DNA from: Planctomycetota bacterium | GTDB taxonomy: Bacteria > Planctomycetota > PLA2 | Assembly (NCBI GenBank): GCA_021776785.1 | Contig: JAJFFF010000031.1 | Location: 33,311 to 97,310, forward strand | Reading direction: 5' to 3' | Length of the DNA stretch: 64,000 nt | In this document: in pieces, positions 35,081 through 44,209 of the stretch | Layout of the letters: every line of letters begins with the position of its first letter | Position numbering within the stretch: the first letter of the stretch is position 1 | Position numbers and translations under genes: made by a program | Notes under the pieces: model-generated | What the model saw: the letters and a program-made list of their open reading frames with translations, nothing else | What the model was told of the DNA's origin: nothing | Database searches by the model: none

Positions 35081-36090
35081 GCCCGCACGACCGGATGCTC
35101 GAGATCGCGCTGGACGAGCTGTTTGGCCACACGCCTCCGCCGGAGCTTACGGGACTCATCTTGGACGCGGTTCGTCGTCGTACGCGCGCGCGACAGCAAC
35201 GCGTGGGCGCTCTCTTCGCGGTGGCCGCGGCCGCGTTCCTCGCCGCGGTGTTGATCTTGCGTTCGAGTCCGGCGCCGGAGCCGGCACCAGGTCCGAGCGA
35301 GTCCATCCTCGCGCAGTGGGACACTTGGGTCGCCACGATCGCGCAACGTCCCCGCACGTTTGACGCGAGGCGCAGCGATCTCGTGCAACGCACACTGGAG
35401 GTCGATCGTGCGCAACGCGCGCTGGCGCGTTCGGTAAGCGCGACGCCGGGCGGAATCGAGTACGTAGCGGCCGTTCTCGGCGAACCGGACCTTCCGGCCC
35501 CTCAGGCGGACGCGTGGTTGCATGCCCTGGCAACGCTACCCAGCGATGCGGCACACACGCTGCTCCGCACCAACGCTCCGCGCCGCGCGGCATTGCTCTC
35601 CGTGGAAACGCTACTCGCGATCGACGCCGCACTTCCCGAGCTGATCGACGTGGAGTTGGATCGTCGCCTCCGCGATGAGCCCGACAGCCTCGACGCGGTC
35701 GCGGTTGCGGCCCAACGTGTTCTGCGCGGAGACCGCCGCGGCGTCACGCTCGCACGTCGTTTTGTGTTCGAGATTCGCCGCGACCTGGAAGCACCCGCCC
35801 TTTATCTCGCCTGCGCGGCCGGTTTGCGACGGTGCGGCGATCCCCAGGCTTGGGGCATGGGCATGGACTTCGCCTTGCGCGCGGCGAGCGAACGGTTTTC
35901 GCAGTCCGACCTCGCGGGAGCGCGCCGCTATGTCTTGATGGTGGAACGCTTCGACGCCATGGCACGCAATATTCAGCCGGTTTCGCTCGCGACGCGCTGG
36001 GGGGCACTTGCGGAGGCCGCGAACCAAGCCGAAGCGCGGCTGGCAACGCCCGGCGCCATCATGACGCGATTAAACGAATTCGTGCGCTGA
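35077..36090 (+). CDS. Membrane-anchored anti-sigma-like protein
   Basis: 337 residues from ATG 35077, which overlaps the sigma stop; a start at 35056 inside the sigma gene adds only seven residues. Cytoplasmic N-terminus MSPHDRMLEIALDELFGHTPPPELTGLILDAVRRR, a membrane helix near residues 44-62 (VGALFAVAAAAFLAAVLILR) and a large extracytoplasmic helical part without a domain I can name (TWVATIAQRP..., ALATLPSDAAHTLLR, ELIDVELDRRLRDEPDSLDAVAVAAQRVL). No zinc motif. Topology and gene order point to an anti-sigma factor; the extracytoplasmic helices look like HEAT/TPR-type repeats and could sense a protein ligand. Confidence 0.65.
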   Translation: MSPHDRMLEIALDELFGHTPPPELTGLILDAVRRRTRARQQRVGALFAVAAAAFLAAVLILRSSPAPEPAPGPSESILAQWDTWVATIAQRPRTFDARRSDLVQRTLEVDRAQRALARSVSATPGGIEYVAAVLGEPDLPAPQADAWLHALATLPSDAAHTLLRTNAPRRAALLSVETLLAIDAALPELIDVELDRRLRDEPDSLDAVAVAAQRVLRGDRRGVTLARRFVFEIRRDLEAPALYLACAAGLRRCGDPQAWGMGMDFALRAASERFSQSDLAGARRYVLMVERFDAMARNIQPVSLATRWGALAEAANQAEARLATPGAIMTRLNEFVR

Positions 36091-36141
36091 ACCCTCTGAG
36101 CACAAAACCGCACTCCATGAGTAAACCCAAAAGGAGACCTC

Positions 36142-37029
36142 ATGAATCGATCTATCGAAATCGTCCTAGTCGGATGCGGCCTTGTTGGAATCGCGTTCGT
36201 TGGAGCCCCCGCGGCCCACAGTGCGCCGCGTGACGCCGACGCCCGTGCGGCGCTCGTCGCGCACGCACATGCCGTCGTCCAACCGCTTGCGGACGTCGCT
36301 CCCGCCGATCAACGGCAAGTCATTCGCGCGGCGGTGCTTGGCAGCAATGCGCTCAAGAAAGCGTTGATCTTCGACCCGTCGTTGTGGGCGTCGGTCCGTG
36401 CGACGCTACACAAGCTGCCGCAAGACCCGCGCGACAAAGCGACGCGCCGCCGCATCCTTGAGCTGTTGGTGTGGGACGAACACGCCGCGAGCAAACGGAT
36501 CGTCGAACGTGTGTTCGCGGATGCGCCGACTATGTTTACGCCCGCGATGCTGATCGCGCTCGATGTGCGAGGCCATGCCGGCGCGCGCAAACGTCTCCAT
36601 GGGCTGAGCGAATCATCGAGTCTGGCCGCACTTCACCTCTGCTTTCAGGGGCGGCGCGACGCGGTGCCCCTGGTCCAGCGCGCATGGGCGATGACGCAGC
36701 GACCGGCCCCACACGAGCCCAAGGCCAGCGAGATCAGCGACAATCAGATGGCCATGGCCGCGGCGCTCGCGCGCGTGGGCGATCCCAAACCCTGGCGCAC
36801 GCTTCTCCGTGACGTACGAGCCATCGTGAAACGCGAGAGCGACGAGTCTTTTGAATCAGTCCAAAACCTCGTGCTGCAAGTCGTGTATTTTCACTCGCTG
36901 ACCGCGCCGCGCGCGCGCGTTGATCTGTCGGAGCTACGTTGGCGCTTACAACACGCAATCGGCACGAAACGACCGGAAGCGACCGACGTCGCGGCGCTCA
37001 TGAACATGCTGCTCGCGCTCCAACGGTAA
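36142..37029 (+). CDS. Exported helical-repeat protein of unknown function
   Basis: 295 residues, preceded by AAAAGGAG eight bases before ATG. Signal peptide MNRSIEIVLVGCGLVGIAFVGAPAAHSA. The mature part is helix-rich (ALVAHAHAVVQPLADVAPADQRQVIRAAVLGS, TRRRILELLVWDEHAASKRIVERVF, LAALHLCFQGRRDAVPLVQRAW, MAMAAALARVGDPKPWRTLLRDV) and resembles diverged HEAT-type repeats. It lies 51 bp after the anti-sigma-like gene on the same strand, so it is a likely target or effector of that sigma system. No named family. Confidence 0.65.
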   Translation: MNRSIEIVLVGCGLVGIAFVGAPAAHSAPRDADARAALVAHAHAVVQPLADVAPADQRQVIRAAVLGSNALKKALIFDPSLWASVRATLHKLPQDPRDKATRRRILELLVWDEHAASKRIVERVFADAPTMFTPAMLIALDVRGHAGARKRLHGLSESSSLAALHLCFQGRRDAVPLVQRAWAMTQRPAPHEPKASEISDNQMAMAAALARVGDPKPWRTLLRDVRAIVKRESDESFESVQNLVLQVVYFHSLTAPRARVDLSELRWRLQHAIGTKRPEATDVAALMNMLLALQR

Positions 37030-37040
37030 GGAAACAACAC

Positions 37041-37064
37041 GTCCGCCGTCGAACGGCGGCGGAC
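37041..37064. terminator. Hairpin between convergent genes, possible terminator
   Basis: A perfect 8-bp stem GTCCGCCG (37041-37048) / CGGCGGAC (37057-37064) lies in the 38-bp gap between two convergent genes. There is no strong T-run in either direction (minus-strand transcripts continue GTGTTGTTT), so termination would be weak or need help. Confidence 0.45.
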
Positions 37065-37067
37065 GAA

Positions 37068-38447
37068 CTAACACTCCGGCAAACTAACAGCCAACCCGCC
37101 CTCGCTCGTTTCTTTGTATTCGCGGCGCATGTCGTCGCCGGTTCTCTTCATTACTTTGATGACGCGGTCTAAGCTCACGACGTTGCTGACGACGCTGTGC
37201 AGCGACAGTTGCGCCGCACTCCATGCCTTCGCCACGCCCATCGCGTTGCGTTCGATGCACGGCGCTTGCACGAGCCCTTTGATCGGGTCGCAGGTCAGCC
37301 CCAGGTTGTGCTCGATGGCGATCTCGGCCGCGTTTTCGACTTGCCGACACGTCCCGCCCATCAACTCGCACAACGCGGCGGCAGCCATCGCCGTGGCCGT
37401 CCCGACTTCGCCCTGACAGCCGACTTCGGCGCCCGAGATCGAAGCGTGCGTTTTCACGAGCATGCCGACCGCGCCCGCCGTCGCAAGAGCGCCATGGATC
37501 TTGTCGCGCGTGAGTTTTTGCCGCTCGGCGAACTCGACCAAAACGGCCGGCACGATTCCCGCTGCCCCGTTGGTCGGCGCGGTCACCACGCGCCCGCCCG
37601 CCGCGTTTTCCTCGTTGACGGCGAACGCGTACGCCTGCGCGCGCGCCACCGGGGCGTACCCACGCTCCACGATGCCGTTCTCGACGCGCGAAAGCAGTTC
37701 GCGCGCGCGACGTTTTACAAACAACCCGCCCGGAAGATCGCCTTCGCGCTCCAACCCACGCGAGATGCAATTCTTGAACGCGGCCCAAACCGCATCCAAC
37801 CCACGCGCCGTCGCACCGGACGTAGGCTCCCAAGCCGCTTCGTTGGCCAGCACAATCCCACCCAACGTCATGTCATTCGCGATCGCGATTGCAACCAGCG
37901 ACTGCGTGTCGTGAAAGGGATAAGGGGGCGGCGCCGGTCGCTCCTTATCAAACTTGCTCTCGGTTTCGCCGGCGCGGCGCACGAACCCACCGCCCAGCGA
38001 GCACCACGTTTCGCGATGCACGAGCGCATCTCCTTGGTGCGCGTAAAACACAATCGTATTCGGGTGCGGGAGATCTTCGTGTTTGTATTCGTGATAGCGA
38101 AGAAACGATACGTCGTCCGGGTGCATGCGCACATGCCCATCACCCCACGCAATCAGGGGATCGAGGCCAAGCGTGACCGGAAGATTTTGCACGTCGTCGA
38201 CGTCACACGTCTCGGGCTCCCAGCCGTGCAGGCCTGCAAGAACCGCGGTGTGCGTGCCGTGGCCCAAACCGGTCGCACTCAGCGACCCTTTAAGGTGAAC
38301 CGTCACCCGATCCATGCGGACGCCGCGGCGCAAACACGACGCGCGAAACCTGCCGGCGGCGCGCATCGGTCCCACGGTATGGCTAGAGCTTGGACCCAAC
38401 CCGATGCGAAACAGGTCAAGCAGACGAACCGTGATCGGGCCACTCAT
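37068..38447 (-). CDS. sdaA: L-serine ammonia-lyase (iron-sulfur type)
   Basis: 459 residues, single-chain iron-sulfur L-serine dehydratase giving pyruvate and ammonia. Beta domain: LDLFRIGLGPSSSHTVGPMRAAGRF near residues 10-34 and TAVLAGLHGWEPE. Alpha domain: NAAGGRVVTAPTNGAAGIVPAVL near 285-307, SGAEVGCQGEVGTATAMAAAALCELMGGT near 340-368 and GLTCDPIKGLVQAPCIERNAMG near 385-406, which carry the cysteines of the 4Fe-4S cluster. Full length. The uracil-DNA glycosylase gene overlaps its start by 4 bp and is upstream in the same unit. With the threonine and proline dehydrogenases, this suggests amino-acid catabolism. Confidence 0.95.
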   Translation of the reverse strand: MSGPITVRLLDLFRIGLGPSSSHTVGPMRAAGRFRASCLRRGVRMDRVTVHLKGSLSATGLGHGTHTAVLAGLHGWEPETCDVDDVQNLPVTLGLDPLIAWGDGHVRMHPDDVSFLRYHEYKHEDLPHPNTIVFYAHQGDALVHRETWCSLGGGFVRRAGETESKFDKERPAPPPYPFHDTQSLVAIAIANDMTLGGIVLANEAAWEPTSGATARGLDAVWAAFKNCISRGLEREGDLPGGLFVKRRARELLSRVENGIVERGYAPVARAQAYAFAVNEENAAGGRVVTAPTNGAAGIVPAVLVEFAERQKLTRDKIHGALATAGAVGMLVKTHASISGAEVGCQGEVGTATAMAAAALCELMGGTCRQVENAAEIAIEHNLGLTCDPIKGLVQAPCIERNAMGVAKAWSAAQLSLHSVVSNVVSLDRVIKVMKRTGDDMRREYKETSEGGLAVSLPEC

Positions 38448-39112
38448 GATGCGAGAATCTTACGCGCTCGACGAAAGACCTGACCGAACATAGGCCGGGT
38501 CAGACGTCTTGTCTGCGTGTTCTGTCGGCTGGGGTGATAGCTCGAGATGAGCGTAATCGCGTCCCGCTCGTACTCGGCGCCGTGCGCGAAGGCCGGTTTG
38601 GGCGCCCACGGCTCATGTCCGGCTTCGCGCCAGGCTTTTAAGAACGCGTCGAATCCGACGCGCCCGAGCGCGACGACGACACGCAGGCGCCGCGCCCGCT
38701 GCAGCTCCTCGACAAGGTAAGAACGACAGTTTTCCAACTCGTCGCGACTCGGTTTGTTGGCGGGAGGAGCGCACCGTGCTGCACCCGTCACGCGCGCATC
38801 GATCAGTCGCAATCCGTCGTTGCGCCCCGTCGCCTCCGGTTGGTTCGCGAATCCCTCTTCATGGAGTGCGCGATACAACCAGTCCCCACTCGCGTCCCCC
38901 GTGAACACGCGCCCGGTCCGGTGCGCGCCGTGAGCACCGGGCGCCAACCCGATCACCCACAGACGCGCGTCGAGACGCCCAAACGACGGAACCGGTTTGC
39001 CCCAGTACGTTTCCGCGCGATACATTTTGCGCTTTTCGGTCGCGACACGCGCGCCGTAACTCCGCAGACGCGGACAGCGCTCGCACGCGATTATGCGTTG
39101 CCGCAGATTCAT
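38444..39112 (-). CDS. Uracil-DNA glycosylase, iron-sulfur family 4/5
   Basis: 222 residues. N-terminal ACERCPRLRSY (Cys10, Cys13) gives two of the four 4Fe-4S ligands; further Cys residues are in TGAARCAPPANKP and ELENCRSYL. The active-site motif GLAPGAHGAHRTGRVFTGDASGDWL near residues 55-79 and late HPSRQNTQTRRL are those of the UdgB (family 5) branch, where the hydrolytic Asp/Asn of other branches is replaced by Ala. It removes uracil, and in family 5 also other deaminated bases, from DNA. Overlaps sdaA by 4 bp; no functional link to it is known. Confidence 0.92.
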   Translation of the reverse strand: MNLRQRIIACERCPRLRSYGARVATEKRKMYRAETYWGKPVPSFGRLDARLWVIGLAPGAHGAHRTGRVFTGDASGDWLYRALHEEGFANQPEATGRNDGLRLIDARVTGAARCAPPANKPSRDELENCRSYLVEELQRARRLRVVVALGRVGFDAFLKAWREAGHEPWAPKPAFAHGAEYERDAITLISSYHPSRQNTQTRRLTRPMFGQVFRRARKILAS

Positions 39113-39135
39113 CGCGGCATCGTAGAATACTTCGC

Positions 39136-39498
39136 GTGAGTTATCGCAAGGTCAACCGCGGAACGCGCGTTCCGGTCCCCGGCGGCAAGCTGATCGAGGA
39201 GTACTTTGGTGCGGTGCACACGGGCACGGACCGCTTCAGCCTCGCGCGCATGGACGCGCCGCCGGGGTGGAGCGAGCCCGCGCAGACGCCGGAGTTCGGC
39301 GAGCTGACGATCATGCAAGCCGGCCAGCTCGTAGCCCACGTGGCCGGCGAAGAAGTCCTGCTCGAAGCGGATGAAGTGCTGTGGGTCGAACCGGGCGTGC
39401 GCGTGCACTACGAAAACCGTGGGCCCGACGACGCCATCTACTGGGCTGTGTGCCTTCCGGCGTTCACGTTGGATCGCGCGCATCGCGATCCCGCTTGA
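39136..39498 (+). CDS. Cupin-domain protein
   Basis: 120 residues from GTG 39136. Single small beta-barrel: FSLARMDAPPGWSEPAQTPEFGELTIMQAGQLVAHVAGEEVLLEADEVLWVEPGVRVHYENRG shows the two cupin half-motifs (G-x5-H-like and G-D-x-x-x-x-P-x-x-x-x-H). Only the second His is clear and the first is replaced by Pro/Glu, so metal binding may be lost or use Glu. Substrate unknown. It runs convergent to arsC and overlaps its 3' end by 35 bp. Confidence 0.8.
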   Translation: MSYRKVNRGTRVPVPGGKLIEEYFGAVHTGTDRFSLARMDAPPGWSEPAQTPEFGELTIMQAGQLVAHVAGEEVLLEADEVLWVEPGVRVHYENRGPDDAIYWAVCLPAFTLDRAHRDPA

Positions 39499-39868
39499 TC
39501 TCTTCGATCAACGCGACGACCTCGGCGCGAATGCGATCGCGGACCGCGCCGAACGCAACCGGATCCATGTGCTTGGGGTCGGGAAGGTCCCAATCGCGCA
39601 CACGTGTTGCAGCAACGGCCGGACACGCGTCTCCGCAGCCCATCGTGACCACGGCGTCGAACGTCCCGTGCGCCACGTCCTCGACCGACTGGGATCGGTG
39701 CGTCGAAAGGTCGATACCGACCTCGGCCATCGCGGCGATCGCTTTGGGGTTCACGACGCCGGACGGTTTCGAACCGGCGCTCCATGCGTCGGCTCCCCAT
39801 GCCGACGCGAATCCCTCGGCCATTTGACTGCGACACGAGTTTTCGACGCACACGAACAGAAGTCTCAT
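39464..39868 (-). CDS. arsC: Arsenate reductase ArsC, low-molecular-weight phosphatase type
   Basis: 134 residues from ATG 39868; the longer frame to 40354 is inside the transporter gene. N-terminal MRLLFVCVENSCRSQMAEGF has the phosphatase loop Cys7-x5-Arg13; further cysteines at 78 and 82 (TMGCGDACP) fit the thioredoxin-coupled three-cysteine mechanism, and DLPDPKHMDP supplies the late Asp-Pro loop. It reduces arsenate to arsenite for export. ATG overlaps the stop of an RND transporter gene (ATGA), so enzyme and pump are co-translated. A plain tyrosine phosphatase is less likely given Cys78/82. Confidence 0.88.
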   Translation of the reverse strand: MRLLFVCVENSCRSQMAEGFASAWGADAWSAGSKPSGVVNPKAIAAMAEVGIDLSTHRSQSVEDVAHGTFDAVVTMGCGDACPAVAATRVRDWDLPDPKHMDPVAFGAVRDRIRAEVVALIEEIKRDRDARDPT

Positions 39869-42800
39869 CGCGTTTCCTCCCTCATTTGAAACGCCCAGCG
39901 AAGCGCGGCTCGGACGTCCTCCAGCATCAGGTAGAGCACCGGGACGATCACCAGAATGAGGCCCGTGGCGAAGGCCAAGCCGAAGACAATCGCGATCGCC
40001 ATCGGCACAAGGAACTGCGCCTGAAAACTCGTCTCCATCATCAGCGGCGCGAGGCCGGCGATCGTCGTCACCGACGTCAGCAAGATGGCCCGCAGGCGCG
40101 CACGACTCCCGAGGACCACGGCCTCGAACAAGGGGATGCGTTCCTCGCGCCGTTTGCGGTTGACGAGTTCGACGAGGATCAGGCTGTCGTTCACAACGAT
40201 GCCCGCGAGCGCCACGGTCCCGATCATGCTGAGCAATGTGATCGGATACGAGAGGAACGCGTGGCCGAACACAACACCGGAGAACGCAAGCGGGATCGCC
40301 GCCATGACCAGCAGCGGTTGCGTGTACGAGCGAAACAGGATCGCGACAATGCAATAGATCAGGAGCAGGGCCGTCAGAAAGCCGACGCGCAGTCCGGCGA
40401 GCGACTCCTGCGCGTCGCGTTTAGAACCGACGAAGGCTGCCGTCACGCCGTTGAACTTGCCCGGAAGCTCCCTTACCGCATCCTCCAAGGCGAGTGTGAT
40501 CTCGCGGATGTTGCCGACGCGCTCGTCCACCGCGCCGAAGACGGTGACCGCACGCTTGCCGTCCACACGCGTGAGCGCGCCATACCCGCGCTCGGTCTTG
40601 AGATGCGCCACCTCTGCTAAGGGAACGCGTCCGCCGCTCGGCGCCGCCACGCGCATCCGCGCGAGATCCGCCACTTCGCGCCGGTCCGCTTCCGGCAAGA
40701 GAACGCGGACCGTGACCTCCTCGTCTTCGTCCTGGAGGTCCTGCACTTCAAACCCAAAGAGAGCGTAGCGGGTCTGCAGCGCAAGATCGCGCGTCGTCAG
40801 ACCAAGCGGGCGCGCATCGTCGCGCAACTGATACCGCAGCTCGAGCTTGCCCTCGACGAGATCGTCATAGGCCTCGGTCACGCCGCGGAACGAGCGCACC
40901 AGCGCCACGACATGATCGCGCGCGCGGCGCACGTCTTCCAAGTCCGTGCCGCGCAGTCGGATTTCGATATCCGCACCGGCGGGTCCACCGCCGAGCGGTG
41001 CGTAGGTCAAGCGCCGCACGCCCGTGATGAATTTCGAACTCGTGCGAAGTTCGTTCACGACATCGCTCGTGCGACGCAAGCCCTGCTCCGCGCGATCGTC
41101 CGCGGCTTTCAGTTCGACGGTGATCTGCCCGATCGTGGCCGGGTCCGAGACGTTCTTGCGCCGCCCGTCCGCGAACGCGCCGCCGAGCATTGCAAAACAC
41201 GTCGCGACTTCGGGTTCGGCCAGCACAAGCGCTTCAACCTGCTGCAAGGCGGCTAGCGTTTGCTCCTCCGAGCTTCCGGGCGCCATCTCCAAGTCCACGA
41301 CCATCGTTTCCGCGTCCATCGACCCGATCAACGTGAACGGAACAATCCCGCCGCCGAGCATACCGATCGCGACCATCCAAAAGACAAGCGCGACGGCCAG
41401 CGTCGGGTAGCGCCAGCGCAGCAGAAACCGCAACACGCGCTCAAACCCGTTTGGGAGCCAGATGTCGAGCACCTGACGGCGCGCGCTGTCGATTTTGGCG
41501 GAGAGCCGCGCAAACCACCCGTCGCCGGCGACTTTGACGTGGGAAATGTGGGCGGGCAACACGATAAACGCTTCGATCAGCGACACGCTCAGCGCGGCAA
41601 CCACAACCACCGGCAGCACGCCGAGAAAAGCCCCGATGCGACCGGGCAAAAACGCGAGCGGCGAGAACGCGGCGATCGTCGTGAGCACCGCGGCCACGAC
41701 CGGACCCGCCACTTCGTTCGTCCCTTTGATCGCCGCGCGCGGCCCTGGGAGACCTTCGCGGCGTTTCGTGAATACGTTCTCCGCGATCACGATCGCATCA
41801 TCGACGAGGAGACCGAGCACAACGATCAATCCAAACATCGTGATCAAGTTGATCGTGACGCCGGCGAGCAACATCAGCAGGAACGTCCCCATGAACGAAA
41901 CGCCCAGACCCACCGCCACCCAAAACGCGACGCGTAACTCGAGAAACAAACCGAGCACGATGACGACGAGCACCAGACCGATGCGCGCGTTGCGCACCAT
42001 GAGGTCCAAGCGCTGGCGAATGAAACGACTGAGATCGCGCGTCGTGCTCAGCGTCACGGCCGCGCCGAAGCGCGACGGGTTCTCCGCGACGTAGCGCTTG
42101 ACGGCATCGGCGATCTCGACGGCGTCTTCTTCGGGCGTCTTGAACACCGTGAGGTTCGCTGCGGGCTTTCCCTGGAAGCGTCCCTGCTCGACGGTGTCCT
42201 CAAACGTCTCCCGCACGCGCGCGATGTCGCGCAAGCGAACCGCGCCGTCGGGCAGCGTCTTGACGATGATCTCCTCGATCTCGCCGACGTCGTCGGTTTC
42301 GCCAAGCGTTCGCACCCGAATGTTGCCGCGCTCGCTCTTGAGCTGGCCCGCCGGCAGATCGAGATTGGACTGCTGCAAAACACGACCGACCTGCTCGAGA
42401 GTGAGCTCCCACCCTTCCAAGCGTTCGGGCATGATCTCGACCCAGATTTCGCGATCCCGAATGCCGCTGATCGTGATCTCCGAGACCGGATCCAAGTCCA
42501 GCAGGTCGTCGCGCACAAGTTTGGCGGCCTCGCGCAAACGCGCCTCCGCCACGTCCCCGTGCACGACCACGCTGATCACCGGCAGGATCGGCCGGATCGC
42601 CAAGATCTCCGGCTCCTCGGCGTCCTCGGGCAACTCAGGCGCCACTTCGTCGATCGCACCGCGCACGTCGGACAGGACGCGATCGCGGTCGGAATTTTCC
42701 TCCAAGTCAATGCGCATCGCGCACAGGCCTTCGAAGACGTTCGTGACGACCTCGTCGATGTCCTCGATGCCCTCGATCGACCGCTCCAAGCGGCGGGCGA

Positions 42801-42987
42801 CCAATCGCTCGACTTCTTCCGGCGTCGCGCCCGGATAGGCAACCGTCACAGTGATCGCTTCGGGATCGACGTTGGGAAACATCTCCTTGCGGAGCTGAAA
42901 CGCCGCGACCGCGCCCGCGACCAAGACCGCGGCCATCAACAAATTAGCGATGACGGGGTTGCGCACCGCAAACCGCGCGAGGTTCAA
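39865..42987 (-). CDS. RND efflux transporter (HAE1/AcrB type)
   Basis: 1040 residues from TTG 42987, whose TTGA overlaps the stop of the membrane-fusion gene; a longer frame to 43164 adds Arg-rich residues with no support. Begins LNLARFAVRNPVIANLLMAAVLVAGAVAAF, the standard TM1, followed by EMFPNVDPEAITVTVAYPGATPEEVERLV. Twelve-helix plan with two periplasmic loops; the TM4 proton-relay pair Asp-Asp is present in VVLGLLVDDAIVIAENVF near residue 395. Typical inner-membrane pump of a tripartite system that takes drugs, lipids or metal compounds from the periplasm. No outer-membrane TolC-type gene is in the window. Neighbouring arsC suggests arsenic or organoarsenical efflux, but RND pumps are not the usual arsenite exporters. 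Confidence 0.93.
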   Translation of the reverse strand: MNLARFAVRNPVIANLLMAAVLVAGAVAAFQLRKEMFPNVDPEAITVTVAYPGATPEEVERLVARRLERSIEGIEDIDEVVTNVFEGLCAMRIDLEENSDRDRVLSDVRGAIDEVAPELPEDAEEPEILAIRPILPVISVVVHGDVAEARLREAAKLVRDDLLDLDPVSEITISGIRDREIWVEIMPERLEGWELTLEQVGRVLQQSNLDLPAGQLKSERGNIRVRTLGETDDVGEIEEIIVKTLPDGAVRLRDIARVRETFEDTVEQGRFQGKPAANLTVFKTPEEDAVEIADAVKRYVAENPSRFGAAVTLSTTRDLSRFIRQRLDLMVRNARIGLVLVVIVLGLFLELRVAFWVAVGLGVSFMGTFLLMLLAGVTINLITMFGLIVVLGLLVDDAIVIAENVFTKRREGLPGPRAAIKGTNEVAGPVVAAVLTTIAAFSPLAFLPGRIGAFLGVLPVVVVAALSVSLIEAFIVLPAHISHVKVAGDGWFARLSAKIDSARRQVLDIWLPNGFERVLRFLLRWRYPTLAVALVFWMVAIGMLGGGIVPFTLIGSMDAETMVVDLEMAPGSSEEQTLAALQQVEALVLAEPEVATCFAMLGGAFADGRRKNVSDPATIGQITVELKAADDRAEQGLRRTSDVVNELRTSSKFITGVRRLTYAPLGGGPAGADIEIRLRGTDLEDVRRARDHVVALVRSFRGVTEAYDDLVEGKLELRYQLRDDARPLGLTTRDLALQTRYALFGFEVQDLQDEDEEVTVRVLLPEADRREVADLARMRVAAPSGGRVPLAEVAHLKTERGYGALTRVDGKRAVTVFGAVDERVGNIREITLALEDAVRELPGKFNGVTAAFVGSKRDAQESLAGLRVGFLTALLLIYCIVAILFRSYTQPLLVMAAIPLAFSGVVFGHAFLSYPITLLSMIGTVALAGIVVNDSLILVELVNRKRREERIPLFEAVVLGSRARLRAILLTSVTTIAGLAPLMMETSFQAQFLVPMAIAIVFGLAFATGLILVIVPVLYLMLEDVRAALRWAFQMREETR

Positions 42988-44201
42988 CGCGGTTGCTCCT
43001 CGGCCAGCGCGTGCACCTTCGTGCCGTCGGCGATCTCTTCCAAGTTCGTCACGATAAGGCGTTCGCCCGCCTTCACGCCGCTCCGCACCAAGACCGCGTG
43101 CGCCAGCGCGTGTTCGATGGGCGGCGTGCGCCCGCGGGCCACGCCGTTCATCGCGATGAAGCATTGCTCGCCCATCAAAGCGGTGCGCGGAATCACGAAG
43201 ACGTCGGCGTGCATCCGCCCACCCACGCGCGCCGAAACGAACGCGCCCGGCGGAATCGTACCGCCCTCGCGCGTCAAGTAGACGACGAATGTCCGGTCTT
43301 CAGAACGCACGGACGGCCCGATGCGCGCGACGTTCCATTCGCGAGCGGTTCCGGCAAAGGTAACCGACGCTACATCCCCGACTTGGACTTCGCCGAACCG
43401 CGAACCCGGCAGCGAAATCGGGATTTCGACCTGGCTCGGGTCGATCAACTCGAACAGCAGCGCTCCAATGCCGACGCGATCGTGTTGATCCACCATCCGC
43501 GACTGAATCTGTCCCGTGAACGGCGCGGAGATTTTGGCGCGCTCAACATCGGTCGTGGCGCGCAATTCCTGCGCCGTGATCTCTTGAAACTCCGCCGTGT
43601 TGCCTTCGACCTGGACCGCGAGTGTGCGCGCGCGCCCCTGTAAGTCGAGCACGGCCGTCCGGCGCACGGTCACGCGCAGTCGCTCGCGATCCAACTCACT
43701 GGGCGTCGCGGCGGCGCCCATGTCCTTCACGCGCTGGAGTTCGCGTTGCGCCAGATCAAGCTCGTCGGCAGCGATCGTGATCTTGGCCGCATTGGTCGCA
43801 AGCTCGCTCGCCAGACTTCTGGCCTCCGCGCGATTGCGCGCCTTGCGCGCGACAACGCCCGCCTTCGCGGTCTTGAGGTCGCGCTCGTCCAAGCGGATGA
43901 GTTCGGTACCAACCGTGACGAGAGCGCCGGCCTCGAGCTCTTTCGCCACCCACCGGACAACACCGGCCACCTCCGCGGCGACATGCGCACGCCGGAGTGC
44001 GCGCGCCCGACCGTAGCCGATCAGCTGCTCGCGGTAGTTCTCAGCGACGAGCGGCCTCACGCGCACCGCGACCGCGGAGACTTCGGCTTCGGCCTGCACG
44101 GGTGGACGCCGCCTCGCGAGCAACCCGTTCATGAGCATGCGCCCCACGAAGAGAATGCCCACCACAAGCAGCAAAGAAAACAACGCACGGCGCCAACGCA
44201 T
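42984..44201 (-). CDS. RND membrane-fusion protein (HlyD/AcrA type)
   Basis: 405 residues from ATG 44201 (MRWRRALFSLLLVVGILFVGRMLMNGLL, one anchor helix). Domains in order: barrel-sandwich half with YGRARALRRAHVAAEVAGVV near residues 62-81, a coiled-coil hairpin of about 120 residues (ARKARNRAEARSLASELATNAAKITIAADELDLAQREL...), the second lipoyl half KISAPFTGQIQSRMVDQHDRVGIGALLFELID near 215-250, beta-barrel and the membrane-proximal VFVIPRTALMGEQCFIAM. It links the RND pump to an outer-membrane channel. First gene of the overlapping MFP-RND-arsC unit; truB lies 8 bp upstream and may be in the same transcript. Confidence 0.92.
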   Translation of the reverse strand: MRWRRALFSLLLVVGILFVGRMLMNGLLARRRPPVQAEAEVSAVAVRVRPLVAENYREQLIGYGRARALRRAHVAAEVAGVVRWVAKELEAGALVTVGTELIRLDERDLKTAKAGVVARKARNRAEARSLASELATNAAKITIAADELDLAQRELQRVKDMGAAATPSELDRERLRVTVRRTAVLDLQGRARTLAVQVEGNTAEFQEITAQELRATTDVERAKISAPFTGQIQSRMVDQHDRVGIGALLFELIDPSQVEIPISLPGSRFGEVQVGDVASVTFAGTAREWNVARIGPSVRSEDRTFVVYLTREGGTIPPGAFVSARVGGRMHADVFVIPRTALMGEQCFIAMNGVARGRTPPIEHALAHAVLVRSGVKAGERLIVTNLEEIADGTKVHALAEEQPR

Positions 44202-44209
44202 CGAAGCTC

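Noticed and set aside
37197..38483. 428-residue plus-strand frame over sdaA
   Set aside because: Antisense to intact serine dehydratase motifs.
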